DNA of 64,000 nt from Plotosus lineatus (lineage: Eukaryota; Chordata; Actinopteri; Siluriformes; Plotosidae), in assembly GCA_024760905.1 (NCBI GenBank), contig CM045734.1, positions 62,001-126,000 on the forward strand, written 5' to 3'. The translations under genes were made by a program, and so were the position numbers. The notes beneath the pieces were generated by a model, which was given only the letters and a program-made list of their open reading frames with translations, was not told the DNA's origin and did not search any database. Positions 33,506-43,912 of this stretch are shown piece after piece (positions within the stretch are counted from its first letter, which is position 1; each line of letters begins with the position of its first letter).

Positions 33506-36411
33506 TAGATGGTATCCAGCACTAGATCAAGTCTGCTTTTGAAGACTTGTAAGGTTTCTGCTTCGACAACGTGGTTAGGCAATCTATTCCACACTGAAAT
33601 TACCCTCTGCGAGAAAAAATATTTCCTAATATTTGTGCTAAATTTACCCTTAAATAACTTCCATTTATGACCCCTAGTTCTACTTACAGAACTTGGCCTA
33701 AGTAATCGGGCATAGTTGACTTTATTAATCCCCTTAAGATACTTAAAGACCTCAATCAGATCACCTCTAATTCTCCTTTTGAAGACTGAAAAGGTTTAGG
33801 ATCCTCAGCCTCTCCTCATAGGATTCCTTTTTTATACCCGGAATTAGCTTTGTTGCTCTTCTCTGAACTTTTTCGAGAGTCTCGATGTCTTTTTTCAAGT
33901 ATGGTCCCCAGAACTGTACACAATACTCTAAATGTGGTCTAACCAATGTGTTATACAAGAGAAGGATAACATCTTTAGATCTATACTCAATACTCCTGGC
34001 TATGTAACCCACCATCCTATTTGCCTTTTTTACTGCTAACGCACAGTGGCTAGTACCAGTGAGGGACTGGTCAACCATCACACCCAGATCCTTTTCCTGA
34101 GAGGAACATTCTAGTTTTAAACCTCCCATGAAATACTCCTGTCTAATGTTTTTATTCCCTACATGTAGAACTTTACATTTAGCGACATTGAATTTCATTT
34201 GCCATGTATCTGCCCAAATTCAAGTCTATCCAAATCGTCCTGAATAACCTTAGTAGACTCCAGACTATTTGCCAAACCGCCCAATTTAGTATCGTCAGCA
34301 AATTTCACCAATGTGCTCTCAATGTCCCTATCAAGGTCATTAATGTAGATGAGGAAGAGCAAGGGTCCCAACACAGATCCCTGAGGGACTCCACTTCCCA
34401 CAATTCCTTGCTCAGATGAAATCCCTCCAACCACAACTCTCTGTGTTCTGTCCTGTAACCAGTTCTTAATCCACTCCAGAATACCTCCTACAATTCCAAC
34501 AGACCTCGTTTTAAAAATTAGTCTCTCATGTGGTACTGTATCAAATGCTTTTTGAAAGTCCAAATAAATAATGTCATAGGCCCTACTCTGGTCATAAGTA
34601 TTTGTGGCCTCCTCAAAGAATTCCAAAAGGTTTGTCAGGCATGACCTACCCTTGCGAAAACCATGTTGGCTATCCTTCAAGATGTTATTATGCTCAAGAA
34701 ATGACTCAAGCTTGTCTTTTATGATAGATTCCAGTATTTTGCATGCTATGCAAGTAAGACTGACAGGCCTGTAATTACCTGGCTCTGTACGATCCCCTTT
34801 CTTATATATTGGTATAATGATACCCTGTTTCCAATCATTTGGAATTTCTCCAGTCACTAATGACTGCCTAAAAATAACCAACAGTGGTTTAGAGATGATC
34901 TCACAAACCTCCCTGAGCACCCTAGGGTATAACCCATCTGGGCCTGCTGCCTTATTTGTCTTAAGTTTACGCAGCTTGTCCAATACTTCATTTTCTCCAA
35001 ATTCAATTTCTGCCAAATGAGCTTGAGAATTGACAATTTCCTCCGGCCAAATAAAAGTCCCCTCTGTAGTGAAATTGTCAACAAAGTAACCATTAAGAGT
35101 ATCAACTATGTCCTTGTTCTCATACAGCAGTGATCCATCTTCATTCTTTATGCACTGGATTTCAACTTTACCTTCTCTTTTCCTGTTACAGTACTGAAAA
35201 AAGCGCTTAGGATTACATTTCGCTCCTTCTGCAATTTGTCTTTCGTACTGCCTCCTAGCATTCCTCAGTTCTTTTTTGACCTTAGCTCGCATATTACAGT
35301 ATTCAGCCTTAGTGTTTTCATTTCTGTCCCTCATGTATGCCTTATAAAGATTATTTTTTTCCCTTAAGCTCCTACGAATATCAGAGGTCATCCACTGGAG
35401 ATTACGCTTTTTAAACTTACTCTTGCACACTTTTGGAATGAATTTGCTCTGAGCATCTAGTAAAACTCCCTTGAATCTACCCCACATTTCATTTACAGTT
35501 GTACAATCTAGGAGCAATGTCCAGTTTATTTTGCTTAAATACGAACGCATCCTGTCAAACTTGGCTCGCCTGAAATTGAAAATTTTGCTTTTCAAAGATA
35601 AGTTTGTAACTTGCCATAACACATCAAAACTAATAGTATAATGATCACTAGTCCCAAGTGGCTCCTTTACCTCTACATTGCGAATTCTATCAGGGTCATT
35701 ACAGAGAACCAAATCTAAAACTGCATTCCCTCTTGTAGGATTATTGACATACTGCAGCAGAAAACTATCATTTATAGCATCTAAAAATGCTTCCTCCTCC
35801 TTACCCTGCGCTTTCACCAAATCCCAATCTATAGCAGGATAATTGAAGTCTCCCATAACTAAAGTTTTACCTCCACTACAAGACTGCCTAATCCTCGTGA
35901 AAAGTAGTTCATTCAAAGTGTTGTCTGAAGCTGGCGGTCGATAACACACTCCTATGTTTAAACCAGTCTCTTGTTTGCCAATGAGTCTAACCCAAATATC
36001 CTCACAGGGCAAGACATGCCCCATCTCAGTAATTTCATGCACATCCAGGGTTTCCTTTACATAGAGTGCCACGCCCCCTCCCCTCCTATTGAGTCTATCT
36101 CTCCTAAAAAGCTTATAACCTTCTATATTATATTCATCTCCGTCCTCTTCACTAAGCCAGGTCTCTGTAATTCCAACTAAGTCATAGCCGCCACCAATAA
36201 CAACAGTTTCTAGTTCCTGAAATTTATTTTTTATGCTTCTAGCATTTAAATAAAAACATTTCAGCCTATTTAGACTACACTTACCAATTTGGATTACATC
36301 TGCCTGCTGCTCCGAGCCTTCCACTATTCTTTTATTCTCCAAAAAAGTTACATCACCATTACATGTGGCCTTGTCAGCTTCCATCAGGGCAGTTTGCATA
36401 TCCCTATCCAC
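33506..36411 (-). pseudogene. CR1-like LINE ORF2 (endonuclease + RT), two frameshifts
   Basis: The endonuclease has LNARSIKNK, ITETWL, GGGVALYV, YRPPAS, GDFNYP.IDW and GTSDHYTISF. The RT has NKAAGPDGL, PGNYRPVSLT, HGFRKGRSCLTNL, LDFQKAFDTVPH, GVPQGSVLGPLLFLIYIND and the active-site FADDTK. The 738-codon main frame (34195-36411) ends at a one-base loss near 34215. The next segment (33767-34198) ends at a second one-base loss near 33790, after which the frame is open to TAG at 33506-33508. The domain sequence is that of the CR1/L2 group. Few lesions suggest a fairly young copy. Confidence 0.9.
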
Positions 36412-36443
36412 AACACCTTCTGACCTCCCTGCCCCCCGAGAAA

Positions 36444-36690
36444 CTAGTTTAAATACGGCTGAGCTACCCTCAACATACGCTGACCCAATGCAAAGGTGCC
36501 CCTTCGGTTCAGGTGTAAGCCGTCAAACTTGAACAGGTCACGCCTGCCCCAGAAGAAGTTCCAGTGCCCCATAAACCTGTACCCCTCTTTCCTACACCAG
36601 GTTCGTAGCCACGTGTTAAACCTCCAGATAAGATTCTGCTTCCCTGTGCTCGCACGTGGTACTGGTAGAATTTCAGAAAAAACTGAAAAC
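36444..36690 (-). pseudogene. CR1-like LINE ORF1 esterase-domain remnant
   Basis: Frame ending FDGLHLNRRGTFALGQRM has the DGLH...G signature of the SGNH/GDSL esterase domain found in ORF1 of CR1/L2-type LINEs. Upstream residues (FSEILPVP...GKQNLIWRFN) fit the same domain. Its N-terminal half, including the catalytic Ser block, is not present: the sequence passes into satellite-type monomers at about 36690. Confidence 0.75.
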
Positions 36691-37075
36691 CAACCCCGAC
36701 CCCGTACCCTCTCGGCCGCCGGAGATACGGGCCTATCTCCGCCACTTGGCTCACTTGGCTCCAGCTCGCCGGGGAAAAGCCCCATAGCCACCAGACTTCA
36801 GAGGCGTGATCTGTGGGATGCCAGCCGTCCAATGAAACTGACCGTGACCAGGTCACCCCTTGGCCGCCAAAGATAGGGGCCTATCTTTGCCACAAGGCTC
36901 ATTTGGCTCCAGATCGCCAGGGCAAAGTCCTACAGCCACCAGACTTAACCGGCGTGATCCGTGGGATGCCAGCTGTTCAATAAACTCAATTCATAATCTG
37001 GCCTCCCTTGGCCACCGGAGATACGGGCCTATCTCCGCCACGGGGCTCATTTGGCTCTTGCTCACCGGGGCAAAA
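36690..37075 (-). repeat. About 2.5 satellite-type monomers upstream of the CR1 ORF1
   Basis: Reverse-oriented units related to the 16.9-20.2 kb array, with the same GGAGATA...TATCTCC inverted repeat and GGGGCTTTGCCC-like segment. On the minus strand they run directly into the LINE ORF1 frame. Confidence 0.85.
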
Positions 37076-37744
37076 AAAAAAAAAGTAAAAAAAAAACAAA
37101 AACTGTATTTATTAAGTTTCATTCAAGCATCTGTCTGTCAACCACAAGATGGAGACTTTGACCGTCTTTCTGAAAATAAAGCGTGTAATAGAATAGAAGT
37201 AGAGAATACAGTATTACAACATTTATTATTTATCTGCATTTCAGATAAAATACAAGAATGCATATGTAATATCTATCTGTATTCCAAAGAATTATTACAT
37301 CTTGTTTTCTTCGACATACTGGATTACAACTTTCACACAGTATGTAATACAGTGTATAGTAGAATAGAGTATTCAATATGGATCTCTGTTACACATAATA
37401 TTTAAGAATACAGTACGTAATAATTATTTGTATTTCTGGTAAATATTACATACATATATATATACAGTATGTTATCCAGCATGCATTACAATATATAAAA
37501 GAATACATTTAGTAATATTAATCTTGATTATAGGTTTATGAAATAGAGGATTTGGAGACAAAAGTTTCTCAGTGTGTGGGGCCTTTGGGCTTTTCAGCAG
37601 GCTGTACCACATTAAAGTTAAAAAAAAAAAAAAAAAACAATACACAAACTGTTTTTTTTAAGTGTCATGCCTGCATCTGTCTGTCAACCACAAGATGGAG
37701 ATTGATGACATCTTTCTGAAAATAAAGCATGTAATACAATAGAA
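37076..37744 (-). repeat. AT-rich repeat, reverse copy
   Basis: Reverse complement of the repeat at 11745-12406 and 15577-15934, including the inverse of GGTACAGCCTGCTGAAAA. A-runs lie at 37074-37100 and 37620-37638. No gene. Confidence 0.7.
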
Positions 37745-38561
37745 TCTCCATGGACTATGATGTTTGCAGATGACATTGCGATCTGTATTGAGAGCAGAGA
37801 TCACGGGGAGGAAAATCTAGAGAGGTGGAGGTATGCCTTGGAAAGGAGGGGAATGAAGGTAAGCCTCAGTAAGACAGAATACATGTGTGTGAATGAGAAG
37901 AAACCAAGAGGAACGGTGATGTTACAGGGAGCAGAGATTAAGAAGGTGGCGGATTGATTTTAAGTACTTAGGCTCAACAATTCAGAGGAAACAGTCGTCT
38001 TGATGGAGGGGTTTGTCAGGAATGCTCTCGAAGTGAATGGAGTGTCAGACAGAGTGATGAGTATGTGATGTGTGATAGGAGGGTATCGACAAGAATGAAG
38101 GGAAAAGTGTACAAGATGGTCTTGAGGCCAGCACGTTATTGTATGGTTTAGAAACAGTGGCGCTGAGGAAAAGACAGGAGGCAGAGCTGGAGATAGCAGA
38201 GATGAAAATGTCGAGGTTCTCTTGGGAGTAACGAGGATGGATTGAATCAGGAATGAGTACATCAGAGGGACAGCACTTGTTAGATGTTTCAGTCGGAGGT
38301 AAAGTCAGAGAGGCTAAATCGAGATGGTTTAGACATGTACGAAGAAGGGAGAGTGAATATATTGGTAGTAGAATGCTGAGGTTGGAACTACCATGCAGAA
38401 GGCCGAGAGGAAGAACAAAGAAGAGATTCATGGATGTGGTGGTGGAGGACATTAGGTAAGAGTTGGAGTAAGAGTAGAAGATGCAGAGGATAGGGTGAGA
38501 TGGAGGCAGATCATTTGCTGTGGCGACCCCTGAAGGGAACAGCCGAAAGGAAAAGAAGAAG
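37745..38561 (+). mobile_element. RTE LINE, copy E, 5'-truncated and decayed
   Basis: Begins in the RT active-site region (MMFADDIAICIESRD) and runs to the shared 3' end and GAAGAAG tail. The frame is broken by several indels. It is the only RTE copy on the plus strand here. Confidence 0.85.
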
Positions 38562-38605
38562 ATATAGTATAATACTGGAAAATAAAAAGTTACATGGAAG
38601 TCACT

Positions 38606-39723
38606 TGTAACACATGTAAACACATGGTTACTAAATTTATTGGAAAAAACCCTAGTTTCCAACACTCCCTGAAAGCACTATAGTTTCCTAGTCCCCTTGA
38701 ACGCGTCATAGGCACGTGCTGCATGCGACCAGCAGAGCGTGTAGAAGAGCGTGAAGAGCAGGACGCATACAGAGCCCTCGAAAAGCGACACGAGTGAGTC
38801 AACGATCAAAAATGTGATTAAGTGAACTTTTAACAAGTTTAACTAAGTTTGTGTGCTTTTCAGAGCCTTGTATGTGTTTTGTTCTCTCTCAATCGAACCG
38901 GGTTGAGAGAGTTTGTTTTTTTGGAAGCTCCGGTGAGTCATTGCAATATGAAGCTAGTTTAAGAACCTATGCTAACTTTACACGTGGTGAACCTATGCTA
39001 ACTTTACACGTGGTGACTTTTAAAGCTGTGTGCACTATTTTTGTCTTTAAAAGGCTAAGACCAGTCGGAGTACATAACAAAGATTGTGCTGTGCACAAAA
39101 TGAACCTTACATTTTATTTTTCTAAATGTTTTGTTGAAAGCACTTTTGCTAATGCACTAAAGTAGTGCAGATAAGCTGTTTTGTATTACATTCCATTCAG
39201 TGCCTTTCATGCACTTTTGTCATTTTATTTAGGAATTATTGTTGTTAAATCTTTTATTCATTGTGTCTGTACTGCATGTGCAGACTGGTTTTTTAGTGGA
39301 TCTGGATTTGATCTTGAAGCTGGTTTCGGACACGGATGGCGAGCCAAATCCAGTGAGAACTCTTGGTGGATCCAGAAGCAGTGTGGCCAACTGTTCTCTG
39401 GATGCGAGAGTAGATCTACAGACCCAACCACTTCAAATCACAGGATCCCAGATAAGAACAGATAAAAACACCTTTATCCCAAACGGATCACAATCCTGGA
39501 AAAGACTCCCGGGTTCACACGAATCAGACCTTAGAGACTTGAGCTAATTTTATTTTATTTTTAATTTGTAAAGAAAGTTCTACAACATTGTTTGCACTGT
39601 TTCTTGTAGTATTGTTAATTGTAATAAATCTGCCGGCTGTTCAAATTCAAATCTCCACAATTCATTTTACTCCTCTAGAACCTAGTATAAAATCTAGCAC
39701 AGCTATATCAAGCTGGTGTTACA
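38606..39723 (+). repeat. 5' LTR of the gypsy
   Basis: 1118 bp. It contains a 26-bp tandem duplication (38963-38988 and 38989-39014, GAACCTATGCTAAC...) that is single in the 3' LTR. A TGGCGAGCC-type primer-site candidate starts a few bases downstream (39730). The matching tRNA is not identified. Confidence 0.92.
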
Positions 39724-39842
39724 TCAAAGTGGCGAGCCAGCCAGGAGGAGTTTTGGCTACATTTTGCCTCTAAATTAATAATTTGGCATACAGTTTGGCA
39801 GTTTTATGACAGTTTTTGTACAACTTTTCCCACAAAAGAAAT

Positions 39843-41498
39843 ATGGATATCATTGAACGTGAAGGTATCAAAGTACCAAATGCTGTATTAATTAGTGGTT
39901 TTTCTGGTACTGAGACTGATGAAGAAGTTATTAAGTTTTTAGAAAAGTATGGTTCTATTACACGAACAGTGAAACTTACTAGTTCTGACCCTGACTTTAA
40001 AAATACAGCCGTAGTTGAGTTTGAGTATGGCACTGCTATTGAGTCAATTCAGGCTGAACTACCATGTCAAAGAGCAACATCTGACCCAAAGGTTGTTCAC
40101 AAAATTCAGCTCTTATCCCCACTTTATAGTGATAAGTTAACAGCTGATCTGACCAAGTCTTTTCTCTTTGATTTAAAGGGAATTGCCAAAGCAAGCGGAA
40201 TAGATTATGAGAAATTGTTGCTTGGTGAACTTAGCAAACTTCAGGCCTCTGCTGCTGAAAGTGAAGGTATAGCTTCCACTGACGCTACTCCAGTAACTGA
40301 AAGTTTAACAGGTGATTCTGTTGTGACACAAACAAATAGGGAAACTCTCACAACTACCTCAAACTCTGATATTCCCAGTTCTCCAATCAACAGCAGACCA
40401 ACTCCTATTTTAAATCCCGAACACTTGAGCACCCCTGAAGTCCAGAGGGTGATTGTCGAGCACATTGTCAAAAGTGCTGACACGTCACAAACTTATCTGA
40501 ACTCTTCCAAGTTCAGGTCGTTCTCTGGAAAATTTCTGTGCCCTAATACGGAAGTAGATTATGACACTTGGCGCAGTCATGTTGAGTTTTATCTTGCCGA
40601 CTCTTCTGTTTCTGAAAGACAGGTAGTAAGAAAAATTATTGGAAGTCTCTTACCACCAGCCGCCAATATTGTCAAACATTTGGGCCCCTTGTCCAGCCCA
40701 AAAGACTTTCTGAGCTTGCTCGATTCTGCATACGGGAATGTAGATGATACTGATGAGCTGTTTGTGAAATTTTTGAGCACAAACCAAAATGCCGGAGAAA
40801 AACCTTCAACATACTTGCACCGGCTCCAGACTACATTAAGCAAAGTTGCTAAAGGGGGAGGCGTTACAGTCAGTGATTTTGATCGACAGATTTTAAAACA
40901 GTTCTGTAGGGGGTGCTGGGATGATAACCTAATTGCCAGCCTCCATCTAGAACAAAAGAAATCCAGCCCACCTACCTTTTCTGAACTTCTTTTGTTGCTG
41001 CGAACAGAGGAGGATAAACAAGCAGCTAAGTCCACTCGCATGAAGCAGCACTTAGGACTTTCAAAAGTAAAGGTACAGTCCAACCCTTTAAATGTTTATG
41101 CAGACACTGAGTTTCAAGCTGCTGCTGCAGACAATTCTAGTAAAACGTCTACCAAGAAACTGCAGAAACAAATTGCTCAACTGCAAGAACAGTTAACTTC
41201 CTTAAAACCGTCCATGGAGAAGACAGTTGAAAAGAAACCTCAGACAAAGTCCCCCAAAGTTGCAAAGAAACAACAGAGGAAAGGGACACAAACACAGAAC
41301 TCACCGCCGAAAAGTGAAAGCTTTGGAAAAGGTAACAAAAAGCCTCGCCCATGGTTCTGCTTTAACTGTGGCGAGGATGGCCATATAGTCCCCTCTTGTG
41401 ACAGTGACCCAAACCTCAAAGCTGTTGAAGCTAAGCGCAAAGAGCTTAGGTCAAAACAAAAGGCTTGGGAGAACCAATGTAACACTGATTTAAACTAG
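39843..41498 (+). CDS. gag: Gypsy Gag, PNMA/ZCCHC-like, intact
   Basis: 551-codon open frame from ATG 39843. An earlier in-frame ATG at 39816 is possible, but the later one directly precedes the conserved N-terminus. Residues about 14-75 look like an RRM-type fold (VLISGFSGT, then KNTAVVEF), as in PNMA proteins. A low-complexity Ser/Thr linker follows. A capsid domain runs from about residue 220 to 400 (FRSFSGKFLCP, W..HVEFYL, SAYGNVDDTDELFVKF, AGEKPSTYLHRLQ). A Lys/Gln-rich coiled stretch and one CCHC knuckle (CFNCGEDGHIVPSC) end the protein. The layout matches the gypsy lineage from which vertebrate PNMA genes arose. It ends in TAG immediately after a slippery heptamer. Confidence 0.9.
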   Translation: MDIIEREGIKVPNAVLISGFSGTETDEEVIKFLEKYGSITRTVKLTSSDPDFKNTAVVEFEYGTAIESIQAELPCQRATSDPKVVHKIQLLSPLYSDKLTADLTKSFLFDLKGIAKASGIDYEKLLLGELSKLQASAAESEGIASTDATPVTESLTGDSVVTQTNRETLTTTSNSDIPSSPINSRPTPILNPEHLSTPEVQRVIVEHIVKSADTSQTYLNSSKFRSFSGKFLCPNTEVDYDTWRSHVEFYLADSSVSERQVVRKIIGSLLPPAANIVKHLGPLSSPKDFLSLLDSAYGNVDDTDELFVKFLSTNQNAGEKPSTYLHRLQTTLSKVAKGGGVTVSDFDRQILKQFCRGCWDDNLIASLHLEQKKSSPPTFSELLLLLRTEEDKQAAKSTRMKQHLGLSKVKVQSNPLNVYADTEFQAAAADNSSKTSTKKLQKQIAQLQEQLTSLKPSMEKTVEKKPQTKSPKVAKKQQRKGTQTQNSPPKSESFGKGNKKPRPWFCFNCGEDGHIVPSCDSDPNLKAVEAKRKELRSKQKAWENQCNTDLN

Positions 41499-41533
41499 TT
41501 CCTGTTTCAGTTGAGGGACAAACTGGAACTAGT
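41489..41533 (+). promoter_or_regulatory. Gag-pol -1 frameshift signal
   Basis: TTTAAAC at 41489-41495, with gag codons TTA AAC, is a canonical X XXY YYZ slippery heptamer. The gag stop TAG follows at 41496-41498. The -1 frame is open into protease. A 9-bp perfect inverted repeat, ACTAGTTCC (41494-41502) and GGAACTAGT (41525-41533), with a nested CAGTT/AACTG, can form a stem immediately downstream. Confidence 0.75.
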
Positions 41534-43905
41534 AGCGACACAAGTCCCACTCAGAAACCCCAGCCAAAACAGAGTTGTACGCTAACGAGTAAACACCATT
41601 CTAGCTTTCCCAAGGGCTTAATAGGTAAGAAGTGCACTGCTAATGTAAACATAGCTGGCGTTAGCTGCAATTCTCTATTAGATTCAGGGTCGCAAGTTAC
41701 GACTATTTCACACTCCTTTTACCAGAGACACCTGGTTGACTTTCCAATCCAGCCGATCAGTGACCTAGATGTTGAGGGTGCAAACGGTCAGGCGGTACTT
41801 TATCTAGGCTATGTAGAAGTTCCAGTTGGTTTTCCAAAAGAGTTTGTTGAGTCTGAGCCTCAAATCTCTACATTAGCTCTAATAGTACCTGATTTGCGCT
41901 CCAGCACAGACTTGCCAGTGTTAATTGGTACGAACGCCCTCGATGTTTTATATGAGGAACATTGTCGAGACACTCCCATTCTACCAGCTGTCTATGGCTA
42001 TAGTCAGATTTTAAAAATCCTCGAGCACAGATACGAAACAAAGAGCACAGGGAAGCTTGGGCTAATGACACTGAGGGGCAACACACCTTATGTTATTCCA
42101 GCTCACGAGAAGGTCTGTCTTGAAAGCTGTGCCCACTTAAGTTCGCCACTCACAGACAAATGGGCAGTAGTAGAGCAGCCAATGTCCTCAGCCCTTCCAG
42201 GTGGAATCTTTGTTGACTGCTGTCTTATCACAGTGCCAAGTCAAAGTCCTTACAAGCACCCTGTTTGGATAAGAAATGAAACCGATCATGACATTATGCT
42301 TCCTGGCAACTGTGTCCTTGCTGAACTGCATGTTACAGACCAAGTTATGGAAACTCAAAACCTGTCCAATACCAACTCAGCAGGTTGTTGTCGCTTGTCT
42401 GCAGACTCCTCATCACCGAAGGACCAGTTGACTTTTGATTTTGAAAATTCCCCTCTGCCTGAGGAGTGGAAAAGTCGCATCACACAGAGTCTGAGTGCTT
42501 ACAGTGATGTCTTCGCATGCCACGATCTTGACTTTGGCCATGCCACTAGAGTTAAGCATAAAATCAAGCTTAAAGACGAAACACCCATAAAACAGAGATC
42601 GAGGCCTATTCACCCAAATGACTACGAAGCTGTTAGGAAACACCTCAAAATGCTTCTCGATGCCGGGGTAATAAGACCATCAGAATCCCCTTTCTCGTCC
42701 CCCATCGTTGTAGTTAAGAAAAGACGGGTGAGGTACGTCTCTGTGTGGACTACCGTAAGGTTAACGTACAAGCGGTTAAAGACGCCACGCTGCGTTACCA
42801 AATCTTGAAGAGACCTTCTCCGCTCTATCTGGGTCAAACTGGTTCTCTGTCATGGACTTAAAGTCGGGCTACTACCAGATAGAGATGGATGAGGAAGATA
42901 AGGCCAAAACAGCGTTTGTATGCCCCCTAGGGTTTTATGAGTTCAATCGAATGCCTCAGGGAATCACAAATGCTCCCAGCACCTTTCAGAGGTAAATGGA
43001 GAGGTGCATGGGAGACATTAATCTTAAGGAGGTGCTCGTCTTCCTCGACGATTTGATTGTTTTCTCAGACTCCCTAGAGCAACACGAACAGAGGCTAAAG
43101 CATGTTTTGGACCGTCTTCGTGAATATGGCTTAAAGTTGTCCCCCCAGAAATGTCGCTTTTTTCAGACATCGGTTAAATATTTAGGCCATATTGTTTCGA
43201 GAAATGGCGTAGAAACAGATCCTGAAAAAGTAGCAGCCATTAAGACCTGGCCAGTGCCACAAAACTTGAAGCAACTCAAGTCGTTTTTAGGGTTCACCGG
43301 CTACTATCGCCGATTTGTTAAAGATTATTCAAAGATAGTTCGGCCCTTAAACGACCTTACATGTGGCTACCCACCTTATAGAAAAGTCCAGAAACGAACC
43401 GACACTTCTAAGTATTTCAACCCTCGAGAACCTTTTGCCGAGAGGTGGACATCTGTCTGTCAGTCAGCCTTTGAATGCATTAAGGAGAAATTAACATCCT
43501 CTCCTGTATTGGGCTTTGCAGATCCAAAGCTCCAATATGTTCTGCATACCGACGCCAGCTCTACAGGCCGAGGTGCCGCTCTTTATCAAGAGCAAGGTGG
43601 TAAAATGCGCATCATAGCCTATGCCAGTAGGGGGCTGACACCAAGCGAAACCAGATATCCAGCTCATAAGCTAGAATTTCTAGCTCTGAAATGGTCCATT
43701 GTAGAAAAGTTTCATGATTACCTTTATGGTAATGAATTCACAGTTGTAACGGATAATAATCCGCTTACATACATTCTGACCACTGCAAAGCTTGATGCAG
43801 CTAGCTATCGCTGGTTAGCAGCGCTATCCACCTTCAACTTCCAAATCAAATACAGAGCTGGAAAGGCTAACCAGGACGCAGATGGCCTATCACGAAGGCC
43901 CCACC
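41489..43905 (+). pseudogene. pol: Gypsy protease, reverse transcriptase and RNase H
   Basis: The -1 frame is open from 41489 to 42808. Protease DSGSQVTTIS lies at about 41681. RT begins around 42560 (PIKQRSRPIHPND). Two frame changes (near 42722-42736 and about 42785) and a TAA at 42993-42995 break the RT before its catalytic FLDDLIVF (about 43040-43063). The rest, 42996-43905, is open: SFLGFTGYYRRFVKDYS, then RNase H (LHTDAS, ASRGLTPSE, VTDNNPL). It ends at SRRPHQT, where RTE LINE D is inserted; integrase continues after 46980. Confidence 0.9.
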
Positions 43906-43912
43906 AAACACT

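Larger units (their letters stand above)
33358..36690 (-). mobile_element. CR1-like LINE
   Basis: The 3' end carries a short (ATGTT)n-type tail (33361-33382), not poly(A). ORF2 is nearly complete, and before it lies the C-terminal part of an ORF1 esterase-like domain. The target on the 3' side is the intron of YR-SET copy 2. The 5' side is satellite-like monomers, then AT-rich repeat. No target duplication is visible, so one side was rearranged. Confidence 0.85.
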
